A stretch of DNA of 64,000 nt, from the NCBI GenBank assembly GCA_963682175.1, contig OY821791.1, positions 22,785,826 through 22,849,825 on the forward strand, given 5' to 3'. The notes beneath the pieces were generated by a model that made no database searches, had not been told where the DNA came from, and worked only from the letters and a program-made list of their open reading frames with translations. Origin of the DNA: Triglochin maritima. Its lineage: Eukaryota; Streptophyta; Magnoliopsida; Alismatales; Juncaginaceae. The translations under genes and the position numbers were made by a program. The first letter of the stretch is position 1, and every line of letters begins with the position of its first letter. Shown here one piece after another: positions 10,037-23,133 of the stretch.

Positions 10037-13000
10037 TGTTAAATCCTACACCTTGCTTAGAGGTTAGGTGTGACTAATGGTGGTTAGGTGGGAGTTGGAC
10101 TTGGTACGGAGGAGGTACGGTGGGAGTGATGGTAGGCATGGTTGAGGGGTACGGTTCACTTGATGGGTGAGTGTGGTTTTGATTTAAGTAGAGGAAACAC
10201 TCGTCCTTCTCTTCTTTTCACTCAACTCTCCCTCTCCCTCGTCACACCTCTCTCCTCTCCCTCTTGATTCTGGCAACCCGAGCTCAGGCGACGTAGAGCG
10301 TTAGGTGGGTGCATGACCAACGAGGGAGGTGGTTGCGTGTTTGGTGCAGCCGGGATGCAAGTTGCAGATCGAAGACAACGTCGGGAGAGCTCCGACAATC
10401 ATGAGAGAAAGGTATGCAAAGTTCCTTTAGAAGGATCACACAAGGTGTGTGAGGGGTTGTGATCGTCGCCGGAGGCTGGAGGTGTCGTTGGTGACGAGGG
10501 ACATGCAAGTGTCTGTCATGGAACAGTAGACCGATGCCTTTTATGGTTGATTGGTCATAGTGTAAATGCGAGGTTTTGTCCACCACTGGTCGAACGATGC
10601 CTTTTGGCCGTCAACCGATTCTATCAAATTGTTGGACGTGGGAAGACCCTGTCATTTTTTGTCGAACGAGTTTTTCATGCGTCGACCGTTGCCTTGTAGT
10701 TTTCACCTTACCCAGGCATTGACCTTCTAAACGGTCTACTGCCTTAGACCCTTGTCCGACCGGTAACTTTAGTGTTCGACCGACTTATGTTTGGTTCGAC
10801 CGCTTGTAGCTTGGTGGAACGTAGAAGGTCCCTGCTATTTTCTGTCGAACGAGACCCCCTCGCCGTTCGATCGTTGCCCGAGTTATTTGCCTTTATTCTC
10901 GCCTAGACCTTCTAAATGGTCGACCACCCATGATCTTTCGTTCGCCCGTTGTGACTTAAGTTGTGTGGCCAGAGTTCAACCAGTTTTGGAGATTGTTCGA
11001 ACATCTCCCGATCGATTGGGAGCGGTCGACCGATTTGCCTTTTTTTGTCGACTGATTGCGCCCAGATCTGAGTTCTTGCCCTGTGCAGTGTCAACTCTGT
11101 CAACGGAAGCCCGTGTCCTCGCTTCGTGCGTGAGCCAGGAGGTGACGGTGGGTGCGATGATCACTCCTGCCCAGGGACCGCCGAGTGGAAGAGTGTGGAT
11201 ACTTGGGATACGAGCCACCTCTATATTTATGGATAGTGGCGTAGCATAGAGAATTTCCTTGAATCTTACTAGAGTAGTAGACCTCAGGGATCTTGGATCC
11301 CAATGCATGATGTTGCACAACTCCACGGAGCAAGATGACCTCGCGGACTTTGGTCCGGATGATTCGATCGGTCGGCTTTGATGGCAACAGAAACGATTGA
11401 CCGGCCTTTAGGGCAATGCTTGTGTTCCCGCGCGACGAAGTGGCGGCGGAGAATGTAGGATCGTGTATGACCCTAATTAATCTAATCAAATACCTAATTC
11501 TCTACTAAAAATGCATCGGAAATCAATTTAAAAAACCAGTAGAGAATCAAGCAAACCACAATAGAAGCAAGACGATTTTTATAGAGGTTCAACCTCCCGC
11601 ATACTTCCTCTATTGCAAGCTCCACGAACATCTTCACTGTCCAACCACATTTCAAGCCGAGATTAAGCCTTTACAAAGAAAGTCTTGCGAACACTCTCGC
11701 AAACTTGGTTTCTTCTTCTCACAATCCAAGAAGGATTACCTTGGGCTTTCACCGAAGTCTTTACAAGTTGCCTCGGGCTTTCACCGAGACCTTTTCTTCT
11801 TTGACAACAAGGTTGGTGTATCACACACACTCTAACTTGAGCACATTTTGAGTATGAGTAGGATTTGAGTACTAAAGTGTGGAAGGTTTAGCTTTTAAGT
11901 GTAGGATTGTTCTCTCTAATGTAGGAGGCAAATAGGAGTGGGAGAGATTTGTGTAAATAAGGTGTATGGACCTCTATTTATAAGCTCCGAGAAAGACATA
12001 GCCGTTGGCAATGAATTGGTTAAGTTGTGTGCACAACACAAAAATGGCTGACCCAATAGCAGATTCCGCAGCTGCCATTGTTGGAACTAATGAAGCAAAT
12101 GATTGACCCACGCGACATTGCTCCATCAGGGTTTCGCCCATTGCGAAAAATTCACCACCAGGAGTGCGTTGATCCTTTCTGTTTGGTCATCGGACTGCGG
12201 AGAGAGTCGCAACAAGACCCGATGAAGGTTAAGCCGGGAAGAGTATAGAGCTAAGCCAACTTCATTGTATAAGTCGAGTGGGCACAAAATAGAAACTCAC
12301 GATCAACAATTCTATCCTAACGGTTGACCGAATCGAGAAGAACGGTCGACCATTTCTGTAAGAATAAAGAAACGTTCAAACGAACTAGAGAACAATCGAA
12401 GCAAATAGGCTACGACTTAAGTCATCGGTCAAACCAGGACAAAGGTCGGTCGACCGATCTAGGAGTTTTGGCCAGGGTAAATTATAATCGGTCGGACGAA
12501 ACATGGGATAAATGTTTCGACCGAAAATAGGAAGTTTTGGCACAAGAAAAGTCTTCATCCGGTCGACCGTTCTAAGGTCAAAATTCGATTGGTGGCCAAT
12601 TGTATTTTACGATTTAGGTAAGTTTTATACGATTACGACTGTTGTATAATATGACAAGGTTAACAATCATCCAAAAAATACGGGAATGGTCGACCGAAAG
12701 GGCAAAGGTGGTTGACTGGTAGAACTGGGAAAGGTCACTTAGAGTGTCTGTTATAATCGGTCGAACAGAGAATTGGTTCCGGTCAACCGACTGGTACAGG
12801 AAGTCTAGGTTTGGTTTAAGTGATTTTTCAGCTAAGGTTTGGGTGACCTATTAAAGTCCAATTGATGTGGAATTTTGTGTGTGAGTTCTACAAGGAACCT
12901 AGTATGTATGTGAGTAAGTTTTAACTCTTGTATGCTCAAGTTTAAACAAGTTCTAAAGACTCAAAATAAAGTAAAATGACATGTCTTCAAATAGTTTTGA

Positions 13001-13435
13001 TTACACATGTCTTCAAGTTTTGATTACATGTCTTGAGTTCATTCCATTCTTCTTGAGTCTTGATCACTTGTATATATGTGCTACACTACATTTGATTGTG
13101 ATTAAGATTAGATTGATCAAATCATTAAAATACGGATTAAGGCTAAAAGGCCAACAGGGAGGACCGCGCGACCGAGTGACGGTGGTGTTGACTATCCAAC
13201 AATGTATTTCGGCAGGTAGCTTGGCAGTGGCACAACCAACTGAGTTGACCGACCAGAGCGATGGCTCCGTCAGTAGGGTGTTGACCACGAGATCAGATAT
13301 GATTCTATGTCAAGGAAGTGCAGGCGCCCCTCACTGAACCCCATGTTTAGTGCAGTTGCATGTGGGGTGTGTTGTGTACTCTCCGTAAGACTGCTTGTGT
13401 CGCGGTAGGTGTCCATGTGGGACCCGATGATGTTT
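10037..13435 (+). repeat. 5' LTR of element D, interrupted and 3'-truncated
   Basis: It aligns with the 3' LTR 58215-60366 from its start: TATA-like GATTTAAGTAGAGG, CT-rich leader, donor-like AAGGTATGC at 10410-10416, and a degenerate paired-palindrome array at about 10570-11060. The alignment stops at 11453 where S is inserted, resumes at 13157, and ends at 13433-13435. There the LTR is joined directly to the protease coding region. The last roughly 425 bp of the LTR, the primer site and nearly all of gag are missing. Confidence 0.85.
11454..13156 (-). mobile_element. Solo LTR S, SIRE-like Ty1/copia, reversed
   Basis: It begins TGTAGGATCGTG and ends GGCCAACA, the reverse complement of the TGTTGG...CGATCCTACA termini of LTRs H, J and K. 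A reversed TATA (CTATTTATA) lies at about 11974-11982. Palindrome pairs are at 12321/12343, 12426/12447, 12687/12709 and 12758/12780. It interrupts the 5' LTR of D, whose sequence continues on both sides. The TSD is imperfect: GAGAA or GGAGA on the left, GGGAG on the right; the uninterrupted copy near 59663 reads GGGGAGG. Confidence 0.88.
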
Positions 13436-15078
13436 GCGAGTGCGTTGGGTCGTACCCCTATGCAGCTGACTACCAACTTGGAAGTCAGTACGCCCATGGG
13501 AGAGGTGGGCACTGTGAGGAGCTTTGTCCCCGACACAACAGTTGTTTCGGGAGACCAAATTTTTTCGACAGATCTAGTCTTGCTACCGATGGAGGACTTG
13601 GACGTCATACTGGGGATGGACTGGCTATTACTGTACAATGTTTGGGTCTTTTACCTTGAGAATAAGATCCTTATCCAACGAAAGGACGAACCTTATGTGC
13701 TGATCAAGGGAACGAAGAGCAGAGGAGGCCGAATCATAGTTTCTGCAATGAAGGCACATAAGTTGATGCACCAGGGTTGCAGGTGTTTCTTTGATACTCT
13801 GGTATTTCCAGACCCCGAGACAAGGAAATTGGAGGACATCGAAGTCGTGCAGGACTTCCCAGAGGAGTTTCCAAATGATATCACTAGTCTGCCGCCACAC
13901 CGAGAGATATAGTTTGACATCGAGTTGGTGGCAGGTACCACTCATCAATCAAAGGCTCCGTATTGGATGACACCTGCAAAATTGACTGAGCCGAAGAAGC
14001 AGTTACAAGAGTTGATGGATACTGGATTTATCTGACCCAGCGTCTCCGCTTGGGAGTGCCTGTGCTGTTTGTTGTCTCTAAGATAGATCTGCGATCTGAT
14101 TATCACCAGTTGAGGATCAGGGAGGAGGACGTTTAGCATACAATGTTCAGGACTTCAGTACAGACACTATGAGTTTCTAATGATGCCATTTGGATTGACG
14201 AATGCACCTGCAACATTCATAGACCTGATGAATAGAACGTTCAAGCCGTATCTCGACAATTTCGTCATCGTCTTCGTTGACGACATTTTGGTCTACTCTC
14301 CGGATATAGAGTAGCACAAAGAGCATCTGAGGGCGGTACTGGGAATCTTGAGGGATCAGAAGTTGTATGCCAAGTGCATGAAGTGCAAGCTTTGGCTGGA
14401 TCAGGTAGCTTTTCTAGGCCACATCATGTCTAAGGACGAGATCTTGGTGGACCTTGCGAAGGTGGAAGCAGTGACGCAGTGGAAGGCTCCAACGAGCGTG
14501 ACTAAGATTAGAAGCTTTGTGGGACTTGCAGGATATTATCGTCGTTTCATTAAAGACTTCTCCTGACTTGTTTCACCACTGACGACACTGACACAGAAGG
14601 GTGTAAAGTTTGTTTGGTCCCAGAAGTGCGAGGGCAACTTTCAGGAGTTGATGAGACGGTTGATGACTGCACCGATTCTGATTCTCCCAAGTAGTAGCGG
14701 AGGGTACCAGATCTACAATGATGCATCAGGGATCAGGTTGGGTTACCTACTGATGCAGCATGAGAAAGTGATGGTGTACGCTTCAAGGCAGTTGAAGGTG
14801 CACGAGAAGAACTACCCCATATATGACTTTAAGATAGCAGCGGTGGTGCATGCTTTGAAGACCTGGAGGCACTATCTATACGATGAGCGGTATGAGGTTT
14901 TCATAGACCACCATAGTCTAAAGTATCTGTTTTCGCAGAAGGAGCTAAATATGACGCAACACAGATGACTCAAGTTCACCAAGGACTACAACTTCACCAT
15001 TTCCTATCACTCGGGGAATGCGAATTTAGTTGCAGATGCGTTATGCAGGAAGGTGGAGGTGTTAGTGGCCAGTCTGTG
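13436..15078 (+). pseudogene. Protease, RT and RNase H remnant of element D
   Basis: It starts within the protease domain, just after the active-site motif (LGRTPMQLTTNLEVS, then VILGMDWL at about 13600-13620). The frame continues to a TAG at about 13910. In the RT, PVLFV is joined to [14 protein letters not shown] near 14071, so about 130 bp, including the KKKDGSLRM and PLPRI motifs, are deleted. [12 protein letters not shown] is intact at about 14265-14300. RNase H keeps YNDASG, but the helix usually written [10 protein letters not shown] reads FKIAAVVHAL, changing the catalytic Glu to Lys. It ends in VEVLVASLC, where the F1 insertion splits it. Clearly inactive. Confidence 0.88.
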
Positions 15079-15418
15079 TGTAAGACCTACTCTCCTGATA
15101 CTTTAGTAAGTCCCTTTTCATGTCTTATACTTCATTTTGATTTATATTATGTTTGTTTGTGTGGTGTGTTTATTCTTGTTTCCATTTTGCAGAAAGGCGA
15201 GGAATGTTTCCATTTTTAGGCAAAGTTTCCTCTTTGGGAGAAGTTTACCTCCGGGGAAAAGTTTCCTTTTTTGTCGAGCAAGTGTGGCACGCCGGGCGCG
15301 TGTGCAACTAGGCTCGATTGGTTTTGCTTCAATCGTGTGAGGCTTTGGTTTCCTTTTTCCTTCATTCCAAGGGAGCTTGTGTATGAGACTTGGCAAGGGA
15401 GCTTGTGAGTGAAAAGAA

Positions 15419-16002
15419 TGTGTTCGAAAGATTTTACTTTTAATTGTCTTTTATTTTGAATTGAATGTATTGAACATTTTGTTCCATGATTAATGTATTC
15501 GTCTTTTGGAAGTGTTAAGGAAGAGACTCTTGGTCCTTAACCGTAGAGCTCTAACAGATAATTGTTTACATAAATCAAAAGTAATTCATAATCATGGTAA
15601 TTAACATAGAACATTAATTACCGAGTTAAGATTGTCGTGTTGGTTAAGAGAAATATTGTAGCTCTACAAATATTTAACAACATCAGTATAGGAAATAGAA
15701 AATGGTTCTTTCACATATTGATTGACCTAAGAAATGAAACATTATGGAATTGTGTTTGTGTCATTAATGTTTCATTGTGTGTTTAAATCCTATGATATGA
15801 GACCTATATCTTTTAGAGAACTTTTTGGGTATGATTTTGTTATATACAAATTAATATTTATGTAGGATACATATATTAGAATGTATAGTCTATATTTTGT
15901 ATATGAAAATTATTTAAAATATGAAAATCGATCCTAAATGCTTAATTTTTTTATAAATATTATACAAGTATAGGGCACGAAATCCTAAAGTGGTATAAGA
16001 GT
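15419..16002 (+). repeat. 5' LTR of G (internally deleted) and degenerate Met primer site
   Basis: It aligns with the 3' LTR start (29854-30250), then jumps at about 15815-15822 to sequence matching 38810-38995. About 1.3 kb of LTR is therefore missing, with TTTT at both deletion edges. Right after the LTR end (15989), TGGTATAAGAG at 15991-16001 resembles the tRNA-Met primer site TGGTATCAGAG with one change. Confidence 0.82.
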
Positions 16003-16896
16003 TTTTTGTTCATATTTTCAATGATTGGACTATTTTAAATATCTAGTATACCATCTCTTAATTGAATGATTCAATTTTTGCCATTTTCGAGTCCTTTCGA
16101 TTTTTTATGGATACGTCAAATTGAAATCATGAATTTTTATGTTTTTTATTTTCCTACATTAGTTCGTAATGTTAGAAAATATTTTAACCATTAAAATCAA
16201 TGGATTAATTCTGATTTTAAGATGAAACAAAGAAAATTGGGAAATAGGATTGTTTTGTCGATTTTGGTATAAGTTTTTCTTTTTTTAAATAATTTAAAAC
16301 ATGCCATATGATTATAAAATCAAGTTTTAGGCTTTTGTCTAATTTTTTCAAATTTTCTTTTATTTTAAACGTTTATTTTACTTGAAATCAACAAAACAAA
16401 AATGTGCAAATAAGTTTATTTTTCCTTGAAATTTTATTGAGAATTTAGATAAACTTCGATTCAAATATTTCAATATGTTCAACTAGGTATGCATGAATCA
16501 TTTTAAAGGATTCAAATAATTTTGTATTATTTAATTGTGAGATGAAGGATCAATTAAATAGGGTAAAATAGCATATATGTACATATTGTTGCACTTGGTC
16601 AGTTTTACAAAAATAAGTGAGTTTATATGTTCCAATTGAAGTCATATGTGGATGAATGATGCGTGTATATCATTTTTGTTATTATTATTATTATTATTAT
16701 TATCACAGGGGCTTATGTATATGTAAAAGCCAATTATTTATGTATATTCATGCATATGAGAGGACTTTTATATATAGGACTTGCACTAGACAATTTTCAA
16801 ATTGAGAGATGCATATTTATATATTGCAATATTTACATTCATTGCACAAGAAGAAGGCACGAAGAAGGCGCGAATGTTGAGGACGTTGGAACATAT
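15990..16896 (+). other. Untranslated leader of G, first part
   Basis: AT-rich, no coding potential. It contains an (ATT)n microsatellite at about 16677-16704. It continues after solo LTR P at 25031. Confidence 0.6.
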
Positions 16897-17696
16897 TGAT
16901 TGACATCATATCATACTTATATTCGTGTCTTATATCCTCTATTTTGAACCTAAGCAATGCTACGTAACGAGTTTTATGTTTTAGTTTCAGGATTAAACAA
17001 GTTTGAGAAAAAGAAATAAAAAAGGACCTGAATGCAAGAAAAAAGACTGAATTGTGAGACTTATGGGCTGATATGCAAGAGGTACAGACCTGGATATAAA
17101 CCAAAAGGACCAATAAGAAAATCGAGAAAATCCACACCATCATGAGGAGTATTTTGGCAATTAGATTCAGGTTTAGACTCACACAGCTGATTCGGGTGCA
17201 CCCAGTTGGACTGGGTCAAATCCGACAAAACATGACCGCCAATTGGCGGTCCTAGACAACCAATTGGCTGTCGAAATTGCTCAGGATCCAACCCGGCTTC
17301 TTGTGGTTGTGTAATATGTTGTTTGTATTCATTTATAGAAGTTTCATTAGTCCCACATCGGGGGATTGTCCCCGATTACTTTTTCCATGACTATAAATAG
17401 AACTCTTCTTCCTACTTTGTAACTACCCATTGCTTGGTAGCATTCTCTCTACTTAGAGTAAGCCTTGGAGCAGAACTCAAGTGGAGAAGAATACTACTTG
17501 TAATATGTGTTATGTAAATAAAATAATTTTTCTTATTTTTTTTGTCTGCTCTTTTAATTCTTGCATGCTTTGTTTAATTTTCTTTTGTCTTCTTTTCTTA
17601 ATGAGTAGTGAGTAGTTCCATCCCCTTTGGGGTAGAGATGATGCACATATAATGTTGTGAAGTTTGGATGTTTGATGAACATATATATTGTGTAGA

Positions 17697-19232
17697 TGAT
17701 TGATTCGTTTTATATTAACCACAAGTGCACGGCCGCGTTGAAGCGGTGGCAAATACGGGTCGATCCACAGGGAGGTGTGTCGACTTTTGGTTTGTGCGAA
17801 GGCGAGTGGGAAAGAAAGGAGAGAAAGGTTGGTTACACTAAACTACACTAAAATGCAAAGAGGAAAAAGAGAAGCAATAAAACTAAACCCCATAAGGGGT
17901 AGAGAAATAATGTGAGTATAAAGATGTGTGTGTATGTTCAATTTTACTCCTCACAATATGTGGTGCATGAAATCATAAAACTAAATCCAACTTTGCCTCT
18001 ACATGAAATAAGATAAGATCATATCATTAAAACATACAAGACAATAATTGGAATGAAGGTAAATGAACTCATGTATAAAGACTAGACCCTACTATGCCTC
18101 CACATGAAATAAGATAACCCAATATCATTAAAACATACAAGACATTAACCAAGGTAAAGGCAACAAGAGTACATACACTACGAATTGTGTTTCCAATATT
18201 AATTCCATCCATATCCTCACCTTATCATTCCCCATAAAATAGGTCCACTAATCTAAGCATAAGCTAAGCTTCATTCAAAAAGCATTAGCATATCAAAGAT
18301 AAGAGTGAAATCCCATTAGATGGTTATGGAAATCATATAAGGCTCAAGGAATTAAGATAACACACACCTAATACACTACATGATCATATCACATATTTCT
18401 CCACCCCCAAATGGGGATGGATCTACTTACTACTCATTACACTAACTACATTAACAAAATGAAATATTATACTGAAATGAAATTAAACTAAGAAAGCAAG
18501 AAATATTAAAGAAGCTTAAAAGGAAAGGAAAGTAAAACTAAGCAAGCATGCAAAAATTAAAAGACAAAATTAAAAGAAACTAGAACAATTATTTTATTAA
18601 AATGACTCACATTGAAGGTAGCATTCTTCTCCACCTTGAGTTTTGCTTCAAGGCTTACTCCAAGTAGAGAGAATGTCACCAAGCAATGGGTAGTTTACAA
18701 TAGAAGGTGAAGAATTCTATTTATAGCCATAGAAAAAGGTAATCCGGGACAATCCCCCGGTATGGGACTAAACAAATACCAGAAATAGAATAAACACACT
18801 CTAATACACATGCACACCAAAGCTTAGTGGATTCGGAGCCAAACAGACCGCCACTTGGCGGTCTATCGGGTCTGGATCCGTCTGGAATTTGTTGTGGGCT
18901 TTTCTGGATGTCTTTGTTGGTCTTTGATGCATATACTTCGTTTATTGGAGTTCCGACCGGAATCTAATTGCCAAAATACTCCCCATGATGGTGTAGAGTT
19001 TTTTGTTTTGCTCTTTGGTTCTTCGGTCTTGCGTTCATGTTCTTCTCCCTTGTATCTTAGTCCCCAGGTATCACAATTCAGTCATTTTTCCCTCCTATTG
19101 GGTCCTTTTATGCTTCATCTCTTCGAACCTATTTATTTCTGAAATTCAGATATAAAACTCGTCATGTAGCATTGCTTAGGTGTAAGATAATGGATATAAG
19201 ATACAAATATAAGCATGAAATGATGTCAATCA
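17697..19232 (-). repeat. 3' LTR of L1 (reversed)
   Basis: It starts TGATTGATTCG and ends GATGTCAATCA, the reverse complement of the L2 LTR ends. It contains GCACGGCCGCGTTGAAGCGG at about 17729, a reversed hairpin (CCGGG...CCCGG version) at about 18745-18763 and the palindrome variant GACCGCCACTTGGCGGTC at about 18847. Confidence 0.88.
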
Positions 19233-20764
19233 AATTCCCCCACACCTAAGTTTTTGCTAGTCCCGAGCAAAACAAAGAAAGAGAAAAACAAACGAGAAAC
19301 AGGAAATCCTAACTCACTTTCGTAGGAATCACGGTTGCACTTAGCACGTGCAACAAGCCGTTAATCCTCCTTGTTGCCAAGGAGGAGGAGTGTTGTCTCC
19401 TGAGGGTTTTCAGCGGATATACCCACAAAATCCGAACAAGATGAATTATTCAATCTAGACACTCGACTCGTTGGACATATTTTGTCGATCATTGGACGCG
19501 GTAATCCTACGGGCCGACTCTATAAAGGTAATCGGTCCACAAACCTAGCCTAATGAACCATTCGTGCAAGTTAAATAAGGAATTAAGTAAAAGACATGGA
19601 CAACCTCAACATCCTCATTATCCTCAAGTGATACAAAGTGTAAAGTCCATTAAAGTTCTTATTTGCATTACCATTTTTTTCTTTTTTTTCTTTTCTCATT
19701 TTTTTTCTTCTTTTCTTTTTATTAGTTGGAGTTTCATTCTCCCAGGGTCAGGTTTCGTGCATCATTGCCCATGAGGACTTACACTATCACGTACACCTTT
19801 CCCCAAATCTCCACATAGGACAATCCCTACCACCCGTGTAATGAGAGTTCGGTCGGCGCATCCCAAGTCAGATGACTTGAAAGCACGAGGCACAAAGTCC
19901 CCTCAGACCTACTTTCCCGAGTGATAGGAGCCGTGCGAGAAGAGAGAACACTTACTCACTTATTTCTTATCTACACATGAACCAAAACCCCTACACTTAA
20001 TGTCTCACAACAATATTTCAAGGGTCCTTGACTACAACAAACTCCCTTAAATTAACAGACACGAATTATTGACTCACTAGGTTTAAGGTGGACTTTTTTA
20101 AATGTTTGAGCACTGAAACCCTATGATTACTCGCCCCCGAGGGAAAACTAGGGTGCATCCTAACGACTAGACAAATCCTAAAGCCACTGTACTAGATATC
20201 CTAATGCATCAAGTTCAAGACAATTTTGGGGGCTTTCGTTTTACTTTGCCTCTCAACGGTGTTGCACATGCCAAACACACGCAAATCCCACAAAACATTT
20301 TCTTTCGCAAACACATGAAGATTTTGAAAGAAATGGTAAAATTTTGAAGCATTAGGCAAGCAAAAGAAGACTCGTCACCCAAGGATCATGGCAAGCAGAT
20401 ATATCGATATTAAATGCAGCACACTAACATGACCCTAACAATGCACACAAAAGAAAATAAAATCAAAGTAAAAAGACTTGACTATGTACACACGTAAAAC
20501 ACCCCCCACACCTACTTCATGCATTGTCCTAAATGAATGTGAGCAAAATACTACATGGATTTATGCATGAAAAAGAATAGATCTCACCAACGTGAAGTAC
20601 AAAGGGAAGTTCATGGTCACGTTGATGGACACAAACCCGAATTTCATCAAAACCCGTGAGATGCTAAAGAAGGGATACAAATACCTGAAAGAAATGGGGC
20701 CCAAATACTTAAGGGTTGGAGCCCACAACAATCAATGCTCGCTCATGTCGTCCTTTTTATTTAT
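19233..20764 (-). other. Noncoding 3' tail of L1 between pol and LTR
   Basis: The reverse complement matches the tail of L2 (34305-36080), including the polypurine tract (TTCCCCCACACC, 19235-19247), T-rich runs at about 19673-19720 and the CATGAGGACTTACACTATCACG block. No env-like ORF, unlike many Athila elements. A (TTTA)n run lies at 20756-20779. Confidence 0.75.
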
Positions 20765-21911
20765 TTATTTATTTATTATACAAACATGAAAGCTCAACCA
20801 TTCATGCAGGAGCATGAGTGGTTGAGTGCGAGAGAGGTTCATGAAGGAACATGACCTCCTCGACTTCGGCTGGTGCCCCTCCAAGTAGGGCTTGAGGCGT
20901 TGTCCATTAACTTTGAACACGTCCCCATTCCCTGGGTTCAAGATGTCAACCGCTCCATGAGGAAACACGGTTTGGACAATAAAAGTGCCAGACCAGCGAC
21001 TGCGAAGCTTACCCACAAACAGATGAAGCCGAGAATCGTAGAGCAACACCTTCTGCCCGGCCGTAAACACCTTTCACATAATCATGCAATCGTGAAACAA
21101 CTTGGCTCGGGACTTATGAATTTTGGCATTTTCATACGCATCATTGCGTAGCTCTTCCAACTCCACAATGTCGAGTTTACGCTGCACCCCTGCTTGATCA
21201 AGATCCATATTCAGGTTCTTGATCGCCCAGAAAGCACGATGCTCAAGCTCGACTGGTAGGTCGTAAGCCTTGCCGTACACTACACGATTTGGGGACATAC
21301 CCAAATTGCTCTTGTACGCGGTGCGGAAAGCCCACAATGCGTCATTCAACTTAGTTGACCAATCCTTCCTCGAGGAACTAACCGTCTTCTCAAGAATTTG
21401 CTATAATTGACGGTTAGAGATTTCAACTTGCCCACTAGTTTGCGGATGATATGGGGTCGCAAGTTTGTGGGTGATCGAATATTTCCTCATAAGCGCTTTA
21501 AAGGAGTGATTACAGAAGTGGGTACCCCTATCGCTGATTATGGTACGAGGAGTACCAAATCGTGCAAAAATGTCCCTTAAGAATTTGGTGACCGCCTTGT
21601 TGTCATTGGTCTTTGTGGGTATAGCCTCAACCCACTTAGACACATAGTCAACGACCACCAGAATGTAAACATTCCCGAACGAGTTCGGGAAGGGACCCAT
21701 AAAGTCGATGCCCCACACATCGAAGATGTCGACAACAAGGACATTTTGCAAAGGCATCATGTCACGTCGACCAATCCTGCCAAGGCGCTGGCACCTATCA
21801 CATTGTTTACAAAAGTCGTAAGCATCTTTGAAAACAGAAGGCCAGTAGAATCCAGATTGGAGCATCTTGGCGGTACTTTTCTTTGCTCCAAAGTGTCCTC
21901 CACATGCCTTA
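20765..21911 (-). pseudogene. Athila-type integrase remnant of L1
   Basis: Read on the minus strand from 21911. The end of the zinc finger ([12 protein letters not shown]) is cut by M; then [21 protein letters not shown]. The catalytic core has Asp in GIDFMGPFP, Asp in IISDRGTHF and Glu in [17 protein letters not shown] and [10 protein letters not shown] are typical of Athila. The C-terminal module ([11 protein letters not shown]...[11 protein letters not shown]) follows. In-frame stops lie near 21400 and 21072; all three parts share one frame, so the damage is point mutation. RT and RNase H are absent. Confidence 0.9.
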
Positions 21912-23133
21912 TGTGGGATCGTATGGGTCGGCTATGCTAATCACTTTTATCCCTAATTACCCACTTGTTTAACTATCAAAGATAAGTGCAACGGAATTTA
22001 AACAAACAAGCAAGTAGGGAAAGAATATGCAAACAACAATGGAACACGGGGGTTTTTACAGAGGTTCGGCCACCGCCTACGTCCCATCTTGCAAGCTCCG
22101 CTCGACACTTCGAGCTCCGCTCACGACTTCACTAACCACTCCCCATTCCGGGCCGGGAGAGAACGCCTTTACAATCTTCAAGCTCGTAAACAACCCTCGC
22201 CGAGCTTGGCTACTCCTCTCACAATCCTAGAGGGATCACTTCGGGCTCTCACCAAAGTCTATAGTTGTGTCTTGGGCTTTCACCAAGACCCTTGCTTCCT
22301 TGACAACCAATTGGAATGGAACAACACTCTCTAAACTTGAGCACACTTGAGTAGAATATGGAATTGATCACTAAGTGTGGAAGGTTTGAGCTTTTGAGTG
22401 TGTGTGGAGCTTTCTCTTTAATGTTGGGGACAAATAGGTGTTGGAGAGATGTCTTAAAATGTGTTTTACATCTCTATTTATAAGCTCCAAAAGAGTTATA
22501 GCTGTTGGGATTGATTGGGTAAGAGTTGGTGTAGGATACACAAAACAGAAACCTGCAGGACCCAATTCTTCCTAAAAACGGTCGACCAAAACGGGTATGT
22601 CGTTCGACCGTTTGGTCAAATTTCAGCTTTGACTTAAGTTAACTTAAGTTAACGGTCGAACGGGCTCAGAGGATTGGTCGACCGAATTAGTCCAGGCACT
22701 TCTGGGAGACAAAATTGTGTTGGTTCGGTCGACCGTTAGGAAAGTTTTGGTCGACCGGATGTTTGGTAATTTGGGGTATTTGGGAATAATACGAATACGA
22801 CCGTTGGGTATAATACGACAAAACAAATGGTCATGTGATGCGTGTAAACGGTCGAATGGAAAGGTTTCAACGGTCGACCGTTTTGGTCCAGGCAGTTCAA
22901 GTTTTGTTTAGGTGTTTTCCGGTTTTAGTTTGGATGATCTATTGAAGTCCAAATTATGTGAAATTTTGTGTGTGACTTCTATAGGGAACCTAGTGTGTGG
23001 TTGAGTAGTTTTTAGCTCAAGTATGCTCAATTACACAAGGTTCCTAAAGACTCAAAGAAATACAAAATACATGTCTTCAAATGAGCTTGATTACATGTCT
23101 TGACTTGATTTCCTTTCTTCCTTGAGTCTTGAT
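21912..23133 (-). mobile_element. Copia LTR M, SIRE-like, reversed, interrupted by N
   Basis: It starts TGTGGGATCG, the reverse of the CGATCCCACA-type end. It carries a reversed TATA at about 22474-22482, palindrome pairs at 22579/22601, 22653/22675, 22726/22748 and 22849/22871, and two ACTTAAGT sites at about 22631-22648. Sequence matching LTR K stops at CTTGAGTCTTGAT, exactly where N begins. The last roughly 140 bp of the LTR were not found on the far side of N. Confidence 0.75.
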
